DNA of 64,000 bases from Hyperoodon ampullatus (Eukaryota > Chordata > Mammalia > Artiodactyla > Ziphiidae): the NCBI GenBank assembly GCA_949752795.1, contig OX457062.1:91067777-91131776 (forward strand), read 5' to 3'. Of the stretch, positions 47,442-59,553 are shown in pieces; position 1 is the first letter of the stretch, and the number at the start of each line of letters is the position of its first letter. Position numbers and translations under genes: made by a program. The notes beneath the pieces were generated by a model. That model searched no databases, was not told the origin of the DNA, and saw only the letters and a list, made by a program, of their open reading frames with translations.

Positions 47442-49668
47442 CCCAGCAAAGAGTCCTTTTAAAGTCATCCCAAAGGTCCCAATATGGTACCTTTAATAAT
47501 TGAATAATTTAAATAAATAATTATGTATGGAATAAATTAGAGCATTTATCATTTGTCCTTTCCTTTCAAAAGTTTCGGGGAATAATTTTGACTTCTGGCT
47601 TCTCCAACCGGAAAATTCCTAGCAGCCTGCACTGTTTCTCCTTCTTTGGCTCAGGGCCCACGAACCCTGACCCTCACCAGGGTCTCCCATTCAAAGTCCC
47701 GGACGGGGATAGAAATGATCTTGAGCCGCTGGCCTGTGGGCATATGCACACTTCACAAGGATTACATGCAACGCCATTTGCTCACATCTCCTTTTCTAAA
47801 GAAGGGATATCAACGATTCTAGATGACCATTATGGAATCATCCATCTCATCCTACTCCCCCTGGCGGGGATGGCCTGGGTGTGTATCTTTCTGTCTTCTC
47901 ATCCTGCCCTTAGGGCAATAATGAGGCCCTCTTCTCAGACAGACTGAAGAGTCAAAAACTTCCTTTAATCGCTAAAGTGGGACGCCCAGGCCAGTCCAAG
48001 AGAACACAACGTGCTCTTCTTTTGGGCTCGATCAGTGATCAGATCTACCTTTCTCCCCTCTGCCCTTTCCACCAAGGGGTCCACGAGAACAAGCAATCTG
48101 GAAGAGCTCTCCTTGCCAAACTGGTATAATCCTTTCCTGATCGAGAATCTCTACAAGCTCTGCCTGGGGCTGGCAGGATTCCTTGGGTCATCACAGGGAG
48201 AGACAGTAGTTAGTGTGTGAAGGATGGTAAGCATGCCCAGACGGGCCATCAGTTCTGTGAGCCAACCCCCCAAAGGCCCTAGATGACTCACTTTCCTAAC
48301 CCACAGTCTTCTTTCTACTCCTTAGTGGTCTCATACCTCTCTGGGGCCAGAGGCTAGAGAAGGTGCTGGTTGCCCCCTCTGCCAGAACTTCCACTCCCAA
48401 CTCTCAGAAACAGGGTTTGGAATGGCCTTCTGTGGGGTAGACTCGATCTGGCTTTTTCCTGCCCAAACCTACGCACCTTTGCTAAATCCATTCCCTCCAA
48501 GGCTTAGGTCTTCTTTCATGCGCAAAGTTTCTCAGACCGTTGTCTCCCTTGACTAAGCTGGTTCCTCGCTGAGAGGAAATGAGGCTGGCCGCCAAAGGGT
48601 GCTTCGATGTAGGTGCTTGCGACTCATAGTAGTTCTGTGGTTAGACCCTACAATTCTTACGTGGCTAGTGCATTCACTCTCTCAAACCCTGGAGGCCCTA
48701 GAACACACCCTGATTCATCCTAGATATCAAATGACAGCTCAAAGGGAAGGGGGTTAGAGCCACAGACCTGACTTGCTTACAATCGCTAAAAGAGGTTTAA
48801 CAAGATCAAAAATGCTCCCACCCTGACGAATAAACAATGTGCTCTTAGGGCACAGAGGAAAAATAGGGCTTTAGGCACTAAAAAGTGACACTTCACCCAG
48901 ATCCAGCCTGGGAAAAGACCAGAGAGAAGGGGTGGGGGGGAGGGTGGGAAAGGAAGAAATCCCCAGCCCTTATTGGGTCCACACCCCACGCAGGGTAGAG
49001 AAAGGTACAGGGGGTGATGGAGGAGAATGCCCTTCAGAACACAAGCCCTCAAGAGCCTGTGGCTACAAAGCCCAAACCCTCCAGAGCAGCCTCCCCAGCT
49101 GTCCCGCGGTCCTCGGCACCTGACCCATGGTGCGCGGTCCACATACAGGGGGCGGCCTCATATGGTAGAGTTTAGCTTGCGCCCTGCTTTTGATGCTTCC
49201 TTGTTCCCAAGAGAACACTTGGGGAAGTGTTGGGTGGGGAAAAAAAAGATTCTCGTTTATTTTGGAAACAAATCAAAAGGGGATTAGGGAATGAAGCACC
49301 TTAAGCAATGCCCCCTTGAGACTTCTTTTCACGACTCCAGGGTCTTCACAGGCATAACTTTGGCTCCACGTCTCCCTTCTCAGAGCCAAGAATGGCCAGC
49401 GAGGGAAAGGGTTGGGGACGAGAGGACGGAGAGGAGGAGGATCAGGGGAGGTCGGTGCTGAGAGGTGGTCCCTGCCCTCCTGGCCCCTCCGCCGGCCAGC
49501 ACAGGGGGCGGGCCCGCTCCTTCTCCCTGGTACATAGGCATCATCTCTTTTTAAAATCTGTATATAATATATATATTTATATTCTCTCTCTATTTATACA
49601 TATATATTTATATGGTCTATGTACACGTATTGCACAGGCCTCCTGCAGCTGCCCCTGCTCCTGCCTTG

Positions 49669-49758
49669 TCAGTGATAGCGGTTCCTCTTCTCTTCACTTT
49701 CTGATGTGTAGTCACGGGCCCTGATGCCGTTCTGAAGATTGATGAGTGAGTCCTTCAT
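49669..49758 (-). CDS. GRAMD1B: GRAMD1B last coding exon
   Basis: The acceptor lies just above 49758. It encodes MKDSLINLQNGIRARDYTS then ESEEKRNRYH and TGA (49671-49669), 29 residues. It is polar and highly charged and matches the C-terminus of mammalian GRAMD1B. Frame is carried over from the previous exon at a codon boundary. Confidence 0.96.
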   Translation of the reverse strand: MKDSLINLQNGIRARDYTSESEEKRNRYH

Positions 49759-50698
49759 CTGTAAGACAGGGAAGCCCACCCCAGCCCGGGTTTGTGCCCT
49801 CAGTGGGCGTCTCCATTCAGCAGCACCCACCACACCCACGTATGGCAGGTCCCCCGCCAGGCCGGGGAGCTAAAGGCAGCAGGCTCCTGAAACAAGGGTG
49901 GTTCTCAAGGGACACAGTCTCAGGCTGAAGGGGGACAGCCGATCGAGCACTGGGAACCCCTGGGGTAAGGGGTGCTGTGTCTCAATGATTTGTGGTCCTT
50001 GTTTCACGGAATTAAGAATTCTCTCGAAGGTTCCATTGCTACCAGGACCCACATCCGATGCCACTGATGGGTCTTCTACTCACTCGGCTTGGTTTCCCAG
50101 TGATCCCGAATACACTGTCTTCCTCTCTCGGTACCTTTGCCACACTGTTCCCCCAGCTCGGACTCTTCTCTCTTGCCCATTCAACCTCACCCATCTACTA
50201 TCAAGGCCCAGAGCAAATCCAAACGTTCTCTGGCTCACAGCCATCTCTCTCTCTCCTGGCCTTTCACGGACCCCTCACTGGGGCTCTGCGCTGCAGCCAT
50301 CTTTAACGGCTTTGTTTCAGCTGTGTTGGGACTGCACTGTCTTATTCTTACCTTATACACCCCAGGTGCCAAGCAGAAAACTGAGTAGGCTCCTAGCTGT
50401 ACCCATATCACTGAATTAACTGAATCTTAACCGAATTTCTTAACCTTCTTTTAAGAAACAGATACATCCCACGTCACGGGATGGAGTTTACATGGGGCCA
50501 TTCCAGCGGTAGAATCCTACCCTGGTTCTAGGTAAGCTGCCTCGTTAACACAGGACGGTTAACATTTCACAGGTAAACAGTTACGGATTTTGAGAACCTC
50601 TGACCTCTCGGCCTAATCCGTCACTTTCTTCTCTTTAGTTCTTCGATATCAGGAGGGATGAGGGGCCCATTAATGTTCTTTTAAAGGGGACAGAACGA

Positions 50699-50867
50699 TG
50701 GGTATTCCCTGGTGGTCCAGTGGTTAGGACTACGGCGCTTTCCCTGGCAGGACCTGGGTTCAATCCCTGGTCGGGGAAGTAAGATCCCACAAGTCATGCA
50801 GCGTGGCATGCCCCCCCACCCCCAACCCCAAAAAAAGGGGGAAAAGAAAAACGAAAAACAAAATCAA
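50699..50867 (+). mobile_element. CHR-type SINE, short form
   Basis: It contains 'attccctggtggtccagtgg', a B-box-like 'ggttcaatccctggtc', and a C/A-rich degenerate tail. Target-site duplication gggacagaacga and gggaacggaacga at 50687-50698 and 50868-50880. Confidence 0.88.
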
Positions 50868-51019
50868 GGGAACGGAACGAGACACCGATCTTAATGCTTG
50901 TAGAGTCGAGTCTACGAGGCTACAGGTCTGCCTGCCCCAAGCTCCTTCTGAAGGAGACCCACCCTGAATAGAATTCCACAGCTGGAAGGGGACTGGGTCA
51001 GCTAGTCCAACTGCCCCCC

Positions 51020-51025
<6 letters not shown>

Positions 51026-51057
<32 letters not shown>

Positions 51058-51247
51058 TGGTACGCGGGCCTCTCACTGTTGTGGCCTCTCCCGTTGCGGA
51101 GCACAGGCTCCGGACGCACAGGCTCAGCAGCCATGGCTCACGGGCCCAGCCGCTCCGCGGTATATGGGATCCTCCCAGACCGGGGCACGAACCCGTATCC
51201 CCTGCATCGGCAGGCGGACTCTCAACCACTGCGCCACCAGGGAGGCC
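51026..51247 (-). mobile_element. CHR-type SINE, long form, in GRAMD1B sense orientation
   Basis: A T-run of about 30 bases and a near-consensus body, ending 'gcgccaccagggaggcc'. It has a perfect 15-bp target-site duplication ctgccccccgccttt at 51011-51025 and 51248-51262. The intact duplication and long pure tail indicate a young insertion. Confidence 0.95.
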
Positions 51248-52529
51248 CTGCCCCCCGCCTTTAATTCATAAGTCCCTCACCCCACATCATCGCATCACCC
51301 TCTGAGCGCTTTCCATCCTTCAAAGTAGCCCGTTCCATTGCTGGACTGCTCTACCCGTAAGGAGTGTGCTTTTCGTTGATGACTCAAAAATCCGATTCCC
51401 TATAACTTCTGGCCCTAGTTCAGTCCCCTGGAGGTTCACAGCAGTCTAACCCTTCTTCTAGATGTTAGACCCCAACGTCTGAAGACTGTCCTGTGCTGCT
51501 CACCCACCCGTCTTCCCTGCTCCTGAGCACATCTTTGCTTCTGTCAAGGCTTCCTGATAGGCCAGAGCTTCCAAACTCCTTGCTGTGTTGTCTGCCCTCC
51601 TTTGGTTAAAAAAAAAAATGCCCTCCTTAAACGTGGCTCTAATGTTATGCGTGACACTCTAAACCCATTAAACTGGATCATGATAGCTGCATTAAAATTC
51701 TCTCTCCTTAATTTAGAGCTAAGAAACCAAACCACGAAGGGGAAATAAAGTTGAATATTAATGAGTGCCTCCCATGGGCCATCAGATCAAATGTGACAGC
51801 AAGTTCACAAAGCAATGATTATAATTCCAATTTCATAAATGAAGGAACTGAAGGTCCCTAATACTAAATCCCTTGCTTGAGGTCACAAAACTAGTCAGTG
51901 GCAAGATTAGGATTCCACCTCAGTCTGATAAAATGAAGCTAACTATTGATTTTGCCCCAGAACGACTTTCTTAAAAAGACGCATCTAGTTTTTCAGAAAG
52001 AAAACTGTACCAGGAAGAAGACATTATGAAAAGGAGACACAGTACCAGCCATCTTCCCAGACTCTCAGCACAGCCCCTGAGGAGGGGTCACGGCCTGGGC
52101 GTTGGGTGTTGTGTGCATGTTTTGAGGGCAGGAGGTGGGGGAGGGGAGTGCACGTCCAAAGGAGTTAGAAAGACACGCCCTCTGGGAAGATAAATCTCTG
52201 CAAAAAGGGGGTTATCTCTTTCAAGGGCTGTCAGATGGCTATGGGTTACCAAGAAGAAAAATTAGCTCTCCTTGCATCTAACCTACAGTTTTCCTACTGC
52301 AAATCCAGTGTGTGATTTCACTGATATAATTTGGGGGAATACACGGGTGTCTCCCACAGCTCAGTCAAGGGTGGCTTTAAAATTAGAACAACGGATGGCC
52401 TGGGGGGAAGAACGAATGGGAGGAGGGCATCCGGCGGACGGTGATGGAGATGGTGCTCTCCTCAGAGCACAGGGCACAAGTCCCATCTCCGTAAGACCAG
52501 GGCAAGGAGGGACGGTGGGGGCGTCTCAC

Positions 52530-52647
52530 CTGGTCAAGAAGCATCACCGAGGATTTGATGATCTCCCTCCATTTTTGGAGCTCGGTATCGTGGTACTTTT
52601 GCTGGGACTCTAAGAGCTGGGCCCACTCTGTCTGAGACTGGGGTAAC
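52530..52647 (-). CDS. GRAMD1B: GRAMD1B coding exon, C-terminal coiled-coil-like segment
   Basis: The acceptor reads ccccacag and the donor GTGAG. It encodes (R)LPQSQTEWAQLLESQQKYH and DTELQKWREIIKSSVMLLDQ. The heptad-like Leu/Gln/Glu-rich stretch follows the membrane helix and faces the lumen in the known topology. Split codon AG|G with the upstream exon. Confidence 0.96.
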
Positions 52648-52965
52648 CTGTGGGGTAGAAGAAGGGGGACCCCAGCAGCTGGAGTTATGGCCCGTCGACT
52701 GTCCTATGCACCCAGACCCCTAAAGGACAGAGAGCCACATCAGAGGGCTCTGTCCTTTGCTCAGTGCCCTGTTTCCCCTGTGCCCCAAATCAGAAGCAGA
52801 CTGAAACCACAGGGACAGTTTTCAGAGCCTGCCTAGGCACTCATCCCAGAGGGTTATCCCCCCGCCAAGGGCAGCAGGGCCGTCCCAAGGAGACTGGGGA
52901 GCAGGAGCCGGGACACGGTACTGGCTGCGGTGAAGGTGGGGGCAAGAGGGAGAGGCCAGGGTTAC

Positions 52966-53073
52966 CTTTCCTGGAGCCTCAGACCCTGCCAGGCAGTGAG
53001 GGTCTGGGTGGTATATTCCAACATCCAGAGTTTGTAGAAGAGCATCATGTTGAGGACGACCAGGAGCACCAGA
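52966..53073 (-). CDS. GRAMD1B: GRAMD1B coding exon, membrane helix
   Basis: It encodes VLVLLVVLNMMLFYKLWML and EYTTQTLTAWQGLRLQE(R). With the end of the upstream exon (LLLVISC) it makes the single C-terminal hydrophobic segment of over 20 residues that anchors the protein in the ER. Splice sites: acceptor ttcttag, donor GTAACC. Confidence 0.96.
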
Positions 53074-53270
53074 CTAAGAAGACAAGGAAGAAAGCAATGG
53101 CCATGAGACGGCATCTGGGGGAGCACCCTCCCTTCTCAGACCGAGGCACGCCCCACCCCAGGGGCCACTGTCCTTGACCACGGGGTCACCTGATGCATCG
53201 CAGTGAGTGAGTGATTAAGGGAGCCGGAGGGATGCAGCAAGTGGGGGGGGGCAGGAGGGGAGCGGGGGGG

Positions 53271-53290
53271 AGAGAGAGAGAGAGAGAGAG
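53271..53290. repeat. (AG)10 microsatellite in a G-rich stretch
   Basis: Ten AG units preceded by several runs of seven or more Gs. Confidence 0.95.
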
Positions 53291-53421
53291 GAAAGGGCCG
53301 TGGAGAGGTGTGTGGGGTGAACGCAACAGAAAGGAGAGACATACAAGCCACCCAGAACCTGGGTGCTGGGGGAAGCGAGGTAAGATGGAGAGGAAAAGAG
53401 ATGATGGGGTAAAAGAAGCAA

Positions 53422-53697
53422 GGTGACAAAGTGAGAGAGTGGCATGGACATATACACACTACCAAACGTAAAATAGCTAGCTAGTGGGAAGCAGGCACAT
53501 AGCACAGGGAGGTCAGCTCGGTGCTTTGTGACCACCTAGAGGGGTGGGACAGGGAGGGTGGGCGGGAGATGCAAGAGGGAGGAGATATGGGGATATATGT
53601 ATATGTATAACTGATCCACTTTGTTATAAAGCAGAAACTAACACACCATTGTAAAGCAATTATACTCCAATAAAGATGTTAAAAAAAAAAAAAAAAA
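53422..53697 (+). mobile_element. L1 3'-end fragment, cetartiodactyl type
   Basis: The longest of three copies, about 270 bp. It includes 'cacatagcacagggaggtca', 'gctcggtgctttgtgaccac', the 'aactgatccactttgttata' tail and poly(A). A short duplication agaagcaa flanks it. It is antisense to GRAMD1B and lies 350 bp upstream of the membrane-helix exon. Confidence 0.88.
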
Positions 53698-56600
53698 AGA
53701 AGAAGCAATCATAGAGCCAGCACCTGAAACAGATCCCAGTGGGAGCAAGGAAGAAAAACAGGGAGGAGGCAGAGGTTAGAAACAGGCTCGTGTGGGGAAG
53801 GGGAAAGCCCGCTCAACCCGAGGCAGAGAGAAAGTGAGCGTCCATGACAAAGAAATGCCAGGAGCAGAGACACAGCAGGATGGGGACATCTAGCAGGAAG
53901 GAAGGGGGGCGCAGGGAGCAACTGTACACAGACTCTTAGCACTTCAAGGGTGATCAGTCGAGACAAGGTTCCTCCTACAAACCAAAACTGGGGGAGGAAT
54001 TCCAGTGGGATTCCCAGCTCCGCCCCTGACACGCCTCCCAGATGTTAGCACAACTGCCCGAGAGCTGCCGTCTCCTCCGCGCACCTCCCACAGCCCTGCA
54101 CGGGGCACGAGGACCAGCTGAGGCTTCTCAGGGATGGGCTGGAAGTGCTCAGAGTCAGGGAGGTGGCAGGAAAACCAGGGGCCGGGGGGCCCAGTGGGGA
54201 GTGATGAAGAGTCACTGAGGCCTGTGGGAATTCTCTTCTCTTGGCCTCAGTGGCCTAAAGATCATTTTATAACAGAGGTTTATGGGATGGAGAGATGAAA
54301 GCCCTGGGAAAGAGAGGACGCAGACACGCAGAACTGGGCACAAAGCCTGGCTCACTGCTTCAACATCTCAACTTTCAATCAAGTTTCCTGGCTTCACTGA
54401 AAGCTGGTTCCTTCAACAGGACAATAACACCTACCCTGCTGAGGCTGTTATGTGCATGGAAGGAATGTATGTGAAAGGAGGAAGTACACACAGGAAAAAG
54501 AATGACAAAAATGGGAAGATAAAACAAATAGATGGAAAAAAGACCAACAAAGAAAGAAAACCTATACTACGCCTCTGACCTTTCCAAGTGTGTGCTGCCT
54601 GTGGTGTGTGGCGTGTGGTGTGTGTGGTATGTGTTACTGTGTTTCTCACCTGGGTTTCCAGCACTACGGAAGGCGGCATTCCTTAAAGCAGCAGCTGCAA
54701 ATCCCTGGGGCTACTCAGCTGTGTTCTTGGGGCTCTCCTGAGTTTTCCACGAGAACTTCTTAATGTTGTATTGAATTTCAATGATACCACCTCTAATCGC
54801 ATCCGTACGCCTGGACCACCTGAATGCCACCTCCTCCGAGTGTGCTGCACACAACCTTAGCACTTGCATTTGTGTTTGTGTTTACAGTCCTGTCTGTGCT
54901 CAGTGGAGGTCAAGGGACACCCTTGCCCACTTCCCGAGTGAAGGCTTGGGGGTGGTCTAAACAGGGAAGAGGTAGGAGGCTGGGGTCACCACAGGGCAGG
55001 CTATGGCAGCCGGGGCCTCTAAGACGCAGGGCAACCTGCACTGTACCAGAAGGTTCCACTCACAGGCTGGGAGCAGACCCACCACCTGGACCTTCTAGGG
55101 TTGAATGACGAGGCCTAATTATCCTAAACTAACAAAGCGCCAGCATTTGTTAATATGCTACAAAATTTACTCAGGCCACTGGCCTTCTCTACTAAATAAT
55201 GACAAAACACAGAGAGAGCTTAAACAGAACTAACCCAAGGTTAGAGTTTTCTGTTGACCAAAACCAACATCAGAGATTTCGTTTTAACAATGGCATGAAT
55301 CACATTAAAGTGATGCTGCTAAACGTGAATTCTACTGGTTTTACAGTTGTCCTTGTATTTAATTTTGTAAACATATGTTGGCTTCCTATGCCATAGTCAG
55401 AAGACTTCTGCATCTACTTTTATGTTATACATTCAGGTAAGGTTAGCAAAAGAGCCCCCCTCGTGACCCTCGAAGGCCCCTCTCCCTACGTGGTCCCCAG
55501 GTCTGTCCTCAGCCCATTTCCTTTCTCACGCTCCATACTCTCCTCCAATGATCATCTCATTCCCACCGTGGCTTTAACGCTACCGACAATTAAATCTGCA
55601 ACTGCAGCCTAACCTTCCCTCCTAAGCTCCAGGTCCACATCAAAAAATATCTATCTGTCACATCCGCCTGAACAATCTGTGGCAGCTCAGAGACATCGGG
55701 AACTGACAGCATCTTCTGTGACAACTTTCCTCTAAATTCCAGGTTTCTGTCCATGACACAACCATCTACAGGCACGCAGATCAGGAAGGCCTCTTCCTTA
55801 ACTACATAACCAGGTGTAACGAGCCTTCACCTTCTGGGCCCTCTCAGCCCCAGGAGGCCCTCATCTCAGTGTGACGGCCCCTCCCACCGAGATCACTGCC
55901 GTTTACTCCTGTTGGCCTCCACTGCCTCCAGTCCGTTCTTGTCTAGCCCATGCGCCATACTGCCATCCGAGTGATTTTTTTTTTTTTAAGTGTAAATCCA
56001 ACCATGTCAGTGCAGGGCTTCCTTCCCAGATTCCTGTGGGCAGAGCTGTGCCCCTGCTTCTGCAATCCTGAAAAATGCTTTAGTGAAGGCAGGAAGGGCT
56101 GGGGGTGGGGTGGGAGTCACAGAAGCAGGACAGAGCTACACGCAGTCCAATGCCTGGGGCACACCTGGTAGAGCCAGCGTCTGGGCAGCTCCTGAGCAGC
56201 CCCCAAGCTGTGCCGCCATGCCTCACAGCACAGCCCAGGCAGGAAGGGCTGGGCAGTCAGGCAGTGGGTCCAGCCAAGCGGAGGAGCTGTCTGTGCTCAG
56301 CTGTCCAAGCTGTTCCTGCTCAAGGGTTACACAAGGCCTGAGCAGGCTGTGGGCTCACACTTCAGAAAGCTGTGTCTTCCCATCTTACACCCTCATGTTT
56401 TTCAACAAACTTGCTCCCTGGCCCAGCATCTTCCTGTGCAAGTTACTGAGCCCACAGCTTTACAGCATTATGGCAGTGATTATACATTGCTTATATTAAA
56501 ATAAGCATACACTCTTCCTGGACTCTAGTCATTGACTGCGTCCGGCCACCCTGCCAAAGGGTGGGCCCTGTAAGTGCACAGTCCCGACGCCTGGCACAGA

Positions 56601-56989
56601 GCAGACACCCAGAATGTCTGTCACAAATGAATGGGCTCCTAAAATGCTCTGTGGCATCTCTATGTTAGCATTTATTCAACAGTGTAGCAACTGTGAACTT
56701 CCTGTCTGTTTGACCCACTTGAAATTGAGCTCCTGAAGGGCATGGATGCTGCATGCAGCATTTTCTTGTGAATCCTGAAGGCCTAGCATACAGTAAGTGC
56801 TGAGTAAAACAGAGAAAGAGCAGCAAAGAGGCAAGGAAGGACAGACAGAGCAACCCATCTGGAGAGGGACTAGACGAGAAAGCAAACACCAGCGCAGCAG
56901 CGAGGGTGTCTGGATGCCTGAGGAAGACAGACGGGGAGGAGGTGGCAGGTGAGAAAGGAAGGCGGGGTAAGAGAGCCAGAGTCCCTTAC

Positions 56990-57080
56990 ACACAGCTGAT
57001 AACCAGCAGTAGCTTGGACACACTCTGCAGGTGGAAACCATTGGGGCTGTCCTCGGGGATGTGCCGTGTCTGCGTGGAAC
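56990..57080 (-). CDS. GRAMD1B: GRAMD1B coding exon, linker and start of membrane helix
   Basis: It encodes (G)STQTRHIPEDSPNGFHLQS then VSKLLLVISC(V). The segment leads from the basic linker to the ER membrane anchor. Acceptor ccccacag, donor GTAAGG; split codons at both ends restore the frame with its neighbours. Confidence 0.95.
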
Positions 57081-58080
57081 CTGTGGGGAGAAGGAAAGAG
57101 GCCATCACCACGTGGCCCGCCAGTCCACCAATGACCGACGTGATGCTGGTCACGCACAGAACTGCCCGTGAGGCTGTCGTGGCAACGATGTGAGACGTGG
57201 ACCTGGCCCTCAGGGAAGGGAAGCTCCTCGCAGGCAAGGGGGACAGGAAAGTGACCGAACAAATGAGAAAGTCACCTGACCTCTGTAGCTAGGACAGGCA
57301 GATGCAGGACAAAGCGACCTGCAGCCGTGGAAGGGAAACAGCACTGGGCTGGGACCAGAGACAGCCTTCAGCTCTGGCTTTATCCATAACTGGCCATGTG
57401 ATGTTGAGCAAGTCACGTAATCCACTGAGGGTCAGCCTATTCGAATGCAAAGTTAGCCAGGAGTCCTGTATGTAAAACTCATGAACAACGTGGGAGTGCT
57501 CTGGCTGAAGCCAGGGGAGGGACAAGGAAGGCTGGCACCCTCCCCCTCCCCCTCCCCTGCCCCATCCAAATCTCATGAACATCCGGGGAAGTGCAGCGCA
57601 CAGCCTGAAAACCCCTTGCTGCAAAGACAGGAGGTTGTGAATGGCTGGATGGGAGGAGGGAGCCCCACTGCCTGGCAGGGGGCCAAGGAGGGGGCTGCCT
57701 TGCACTCCCTGACCTTTGTGTCATGCGGTGACCCTGGGGCCTGAGCTTCGGCTTCTCCCTGGGGCATGTCCCAAGAGCTCGGAAGCTGCAGGCTTGAGCC
57801 GAGGCATGCAGGGAGCCACGGAGCTCAGGGAACCCGGAGGCAGAAACCCAAAGGCAACTTCTGCTCAGCACAGCACACAGGGGGGTTCAGCAGGGGCCGA
57901 GGAGCTTAAGGGCAAAGGGAAACGGCAGAGCATCCGGAGCCTCAGATGTAATGAGTCGTGAGCCAGTTATACACAGTCCACCCCAGGCTGCAAAATGAGC
58001 ACGCCTGTGTGCCCCGCATAGGCACGCAGCTCCCACCCACAGCCCTGAGCCACGCCTCCTCGGCCCCCACCCGCGCACAC
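57081..58080 (-). other. GRAMD1B: GRAMD1B intron (1.0 kb)
   Basis: GT-AG intron with a MIR-like segment near 57370-57450 ('tgatgttgagcaagtcacgt'). GC-rich; several long reading frames on both strands have no recognisable product. Confidence 0.8.
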
Positions 58081-58284
58081 CTGCCACGTGCTTGATCCTG
58101 TGGCCCACATCTTCATCGGTGGGTGTGGTCACGGGGCTCATCGCCTCTTCCAGGTGGGGCACCCGCAGGTGGGCATGGGGACGCTTCCTCCTCCGCACCG
58201 ATGGGGCCTTATTGGCCTTCTCCTTGGGAGACTGTCTGTGCAGCTCAGCCAGGTAGGTGCTCTCCGTTTTGGTCAGCTCGCTCT
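58081..58284 (-). CDS. GRAMD1B: GRAMD1B coding exon, basic linker after VASt
   Basis: It encodes (E)SELTKTESTYLAELHRQS, PKEKANKAPSVRRRKRPHAH and LRVPHLEEAMSPVTTPTDED, then VGHRIKHVA(G). The RRRKRPH cluster is a strongly basic, probably disordered linker between VASt and the membrane anchor. Acceptor ctgacag, donor GTGTGC. Confidence 0.95.
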
Positions 58285-58806
58285 CTGTCAGGGTCAAAAG
58301 GCCACATCAGAGGACATCTGCCCCTACCTCCAACCCAGCACACTGGCCTCCAGAAGCAGCTGCCTACTCCTAGCCGAACCTTCTCTAAGGGGACCATTTT
58401 CCCCTACTGTACTCTGGGATGTTGCCTGGGAGGGCGGGGGTCCCTCAGGGATGCCCATGAGCCCTAGGAAATACTCCTGGGACCCAGCCCAGCCCAAAGC
58501 CCTCTCTGAGTCGTTCAACAGCATGTAGAGACAAAGGCTCCCAACATGCACCCTTACGTTTGCAATCTGGGGCACGGCACGTTTCCCAATGGACGCCTCC
58601 ATGGGCTACTTCCCTCTCATAACAGAATCACCACCAGTGAGCCTGGACCTCAGGCTCATTTTGAGGGGGGTGATCATGGATCCCTTCACGATGACGACCT
58701 CATAAAGGTTACAGTCAGAGCCTCTTGAACGTGCATACATTCACATACGTGCTGAACTCTGTATCCGTTTCTGGGGCAGACTCAGGGACCCCGTGAAGCC
58801 CGCTCA

Positions 58807-59142
<336 letters not shown>

Positions 59143-59239
59143 TCACCTGATCTCCCTGGCCACCCCTTGAGGTAGGTGAAGCTAGTGGATTTACCCTCAT
59201 TTCATAGAAGAGAAAACTGAGTCTTAGAATTTGTAAGCA

Positions 59240-59553
59240 GGGGCTTCCCTGGTGGCACAGTGGTTGAGAATCTGTCTGCCAATGCAGGGGACACGGGTTC
59301 GAGCCCTGGTCTGGGAAGATCCCACATACCAGCGGAGTAACTAGGCCCATGAGCCACAACTACTGAGCCTGCGCGTCTGGAGCCTGTGCTCCGCAACAAG
59401 AGAGGCCGTGACAGTAAAAGGCCCGCGCACCGCAATGAAGAGTGGCCCCCGCTTGCCGCAACTAGAGAAAGTCCTTGCACAGAAACGAAGACCCAACACA
59501 GCCAAAAAGAAAGAAATAAATAAAGCAGTTTCTTAAAAAAAAAAAAAAAAAAA
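59240..59553 (+). mobile_element. CHR-type SINE, long form
   Basis: It starts 'gggcttccctggtggcacag' (59241) and ends in a poly(A) run. Target-site duplication agaatttgtaagca at 59226-59239 and 59554-59567. It is inserted into a MIR-like segment. Confidence 0.94.

Larger units (their letters stand above)
44435..49668 (-). other. GRAMD1B: GRAMD1B 3' UTR (probable, 5.2 kb)
   Basis: No coding exon follows the stop on the minus strand. The nearest strong poly(A) context is AATAAA at 44452-44457. The region has no CHR SINE; only a weak MIR-like stretch (about 46540-46680) and an AT-rich segment just after the stop (about 49560-49620) were seen. Another AATAAA at 47436-47441 could shorten it. Reading frames of up to 129 codons here have no recognisable product. 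Confidence 0.65.
49759..52529 (-). other. GRAMD1B: GRAMD1B intron with two SINEs
   Basis: GT-AG intron between the last two coding exons. It contains the SINEs at 50699 and 51026 and a MIR fragment near 51750-51950. Confidence 0.8.
53074..56989 (-). other. GRAMD1B: GRAMD1B intron (3.9 kb)
   Basis: GT-AG intron. It contains an (AG)10 run (53271-53290) and a 3'-end L1 fragment (53422-53697). No exon-like block was recognised in the remainder. Confidence 0.8.
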
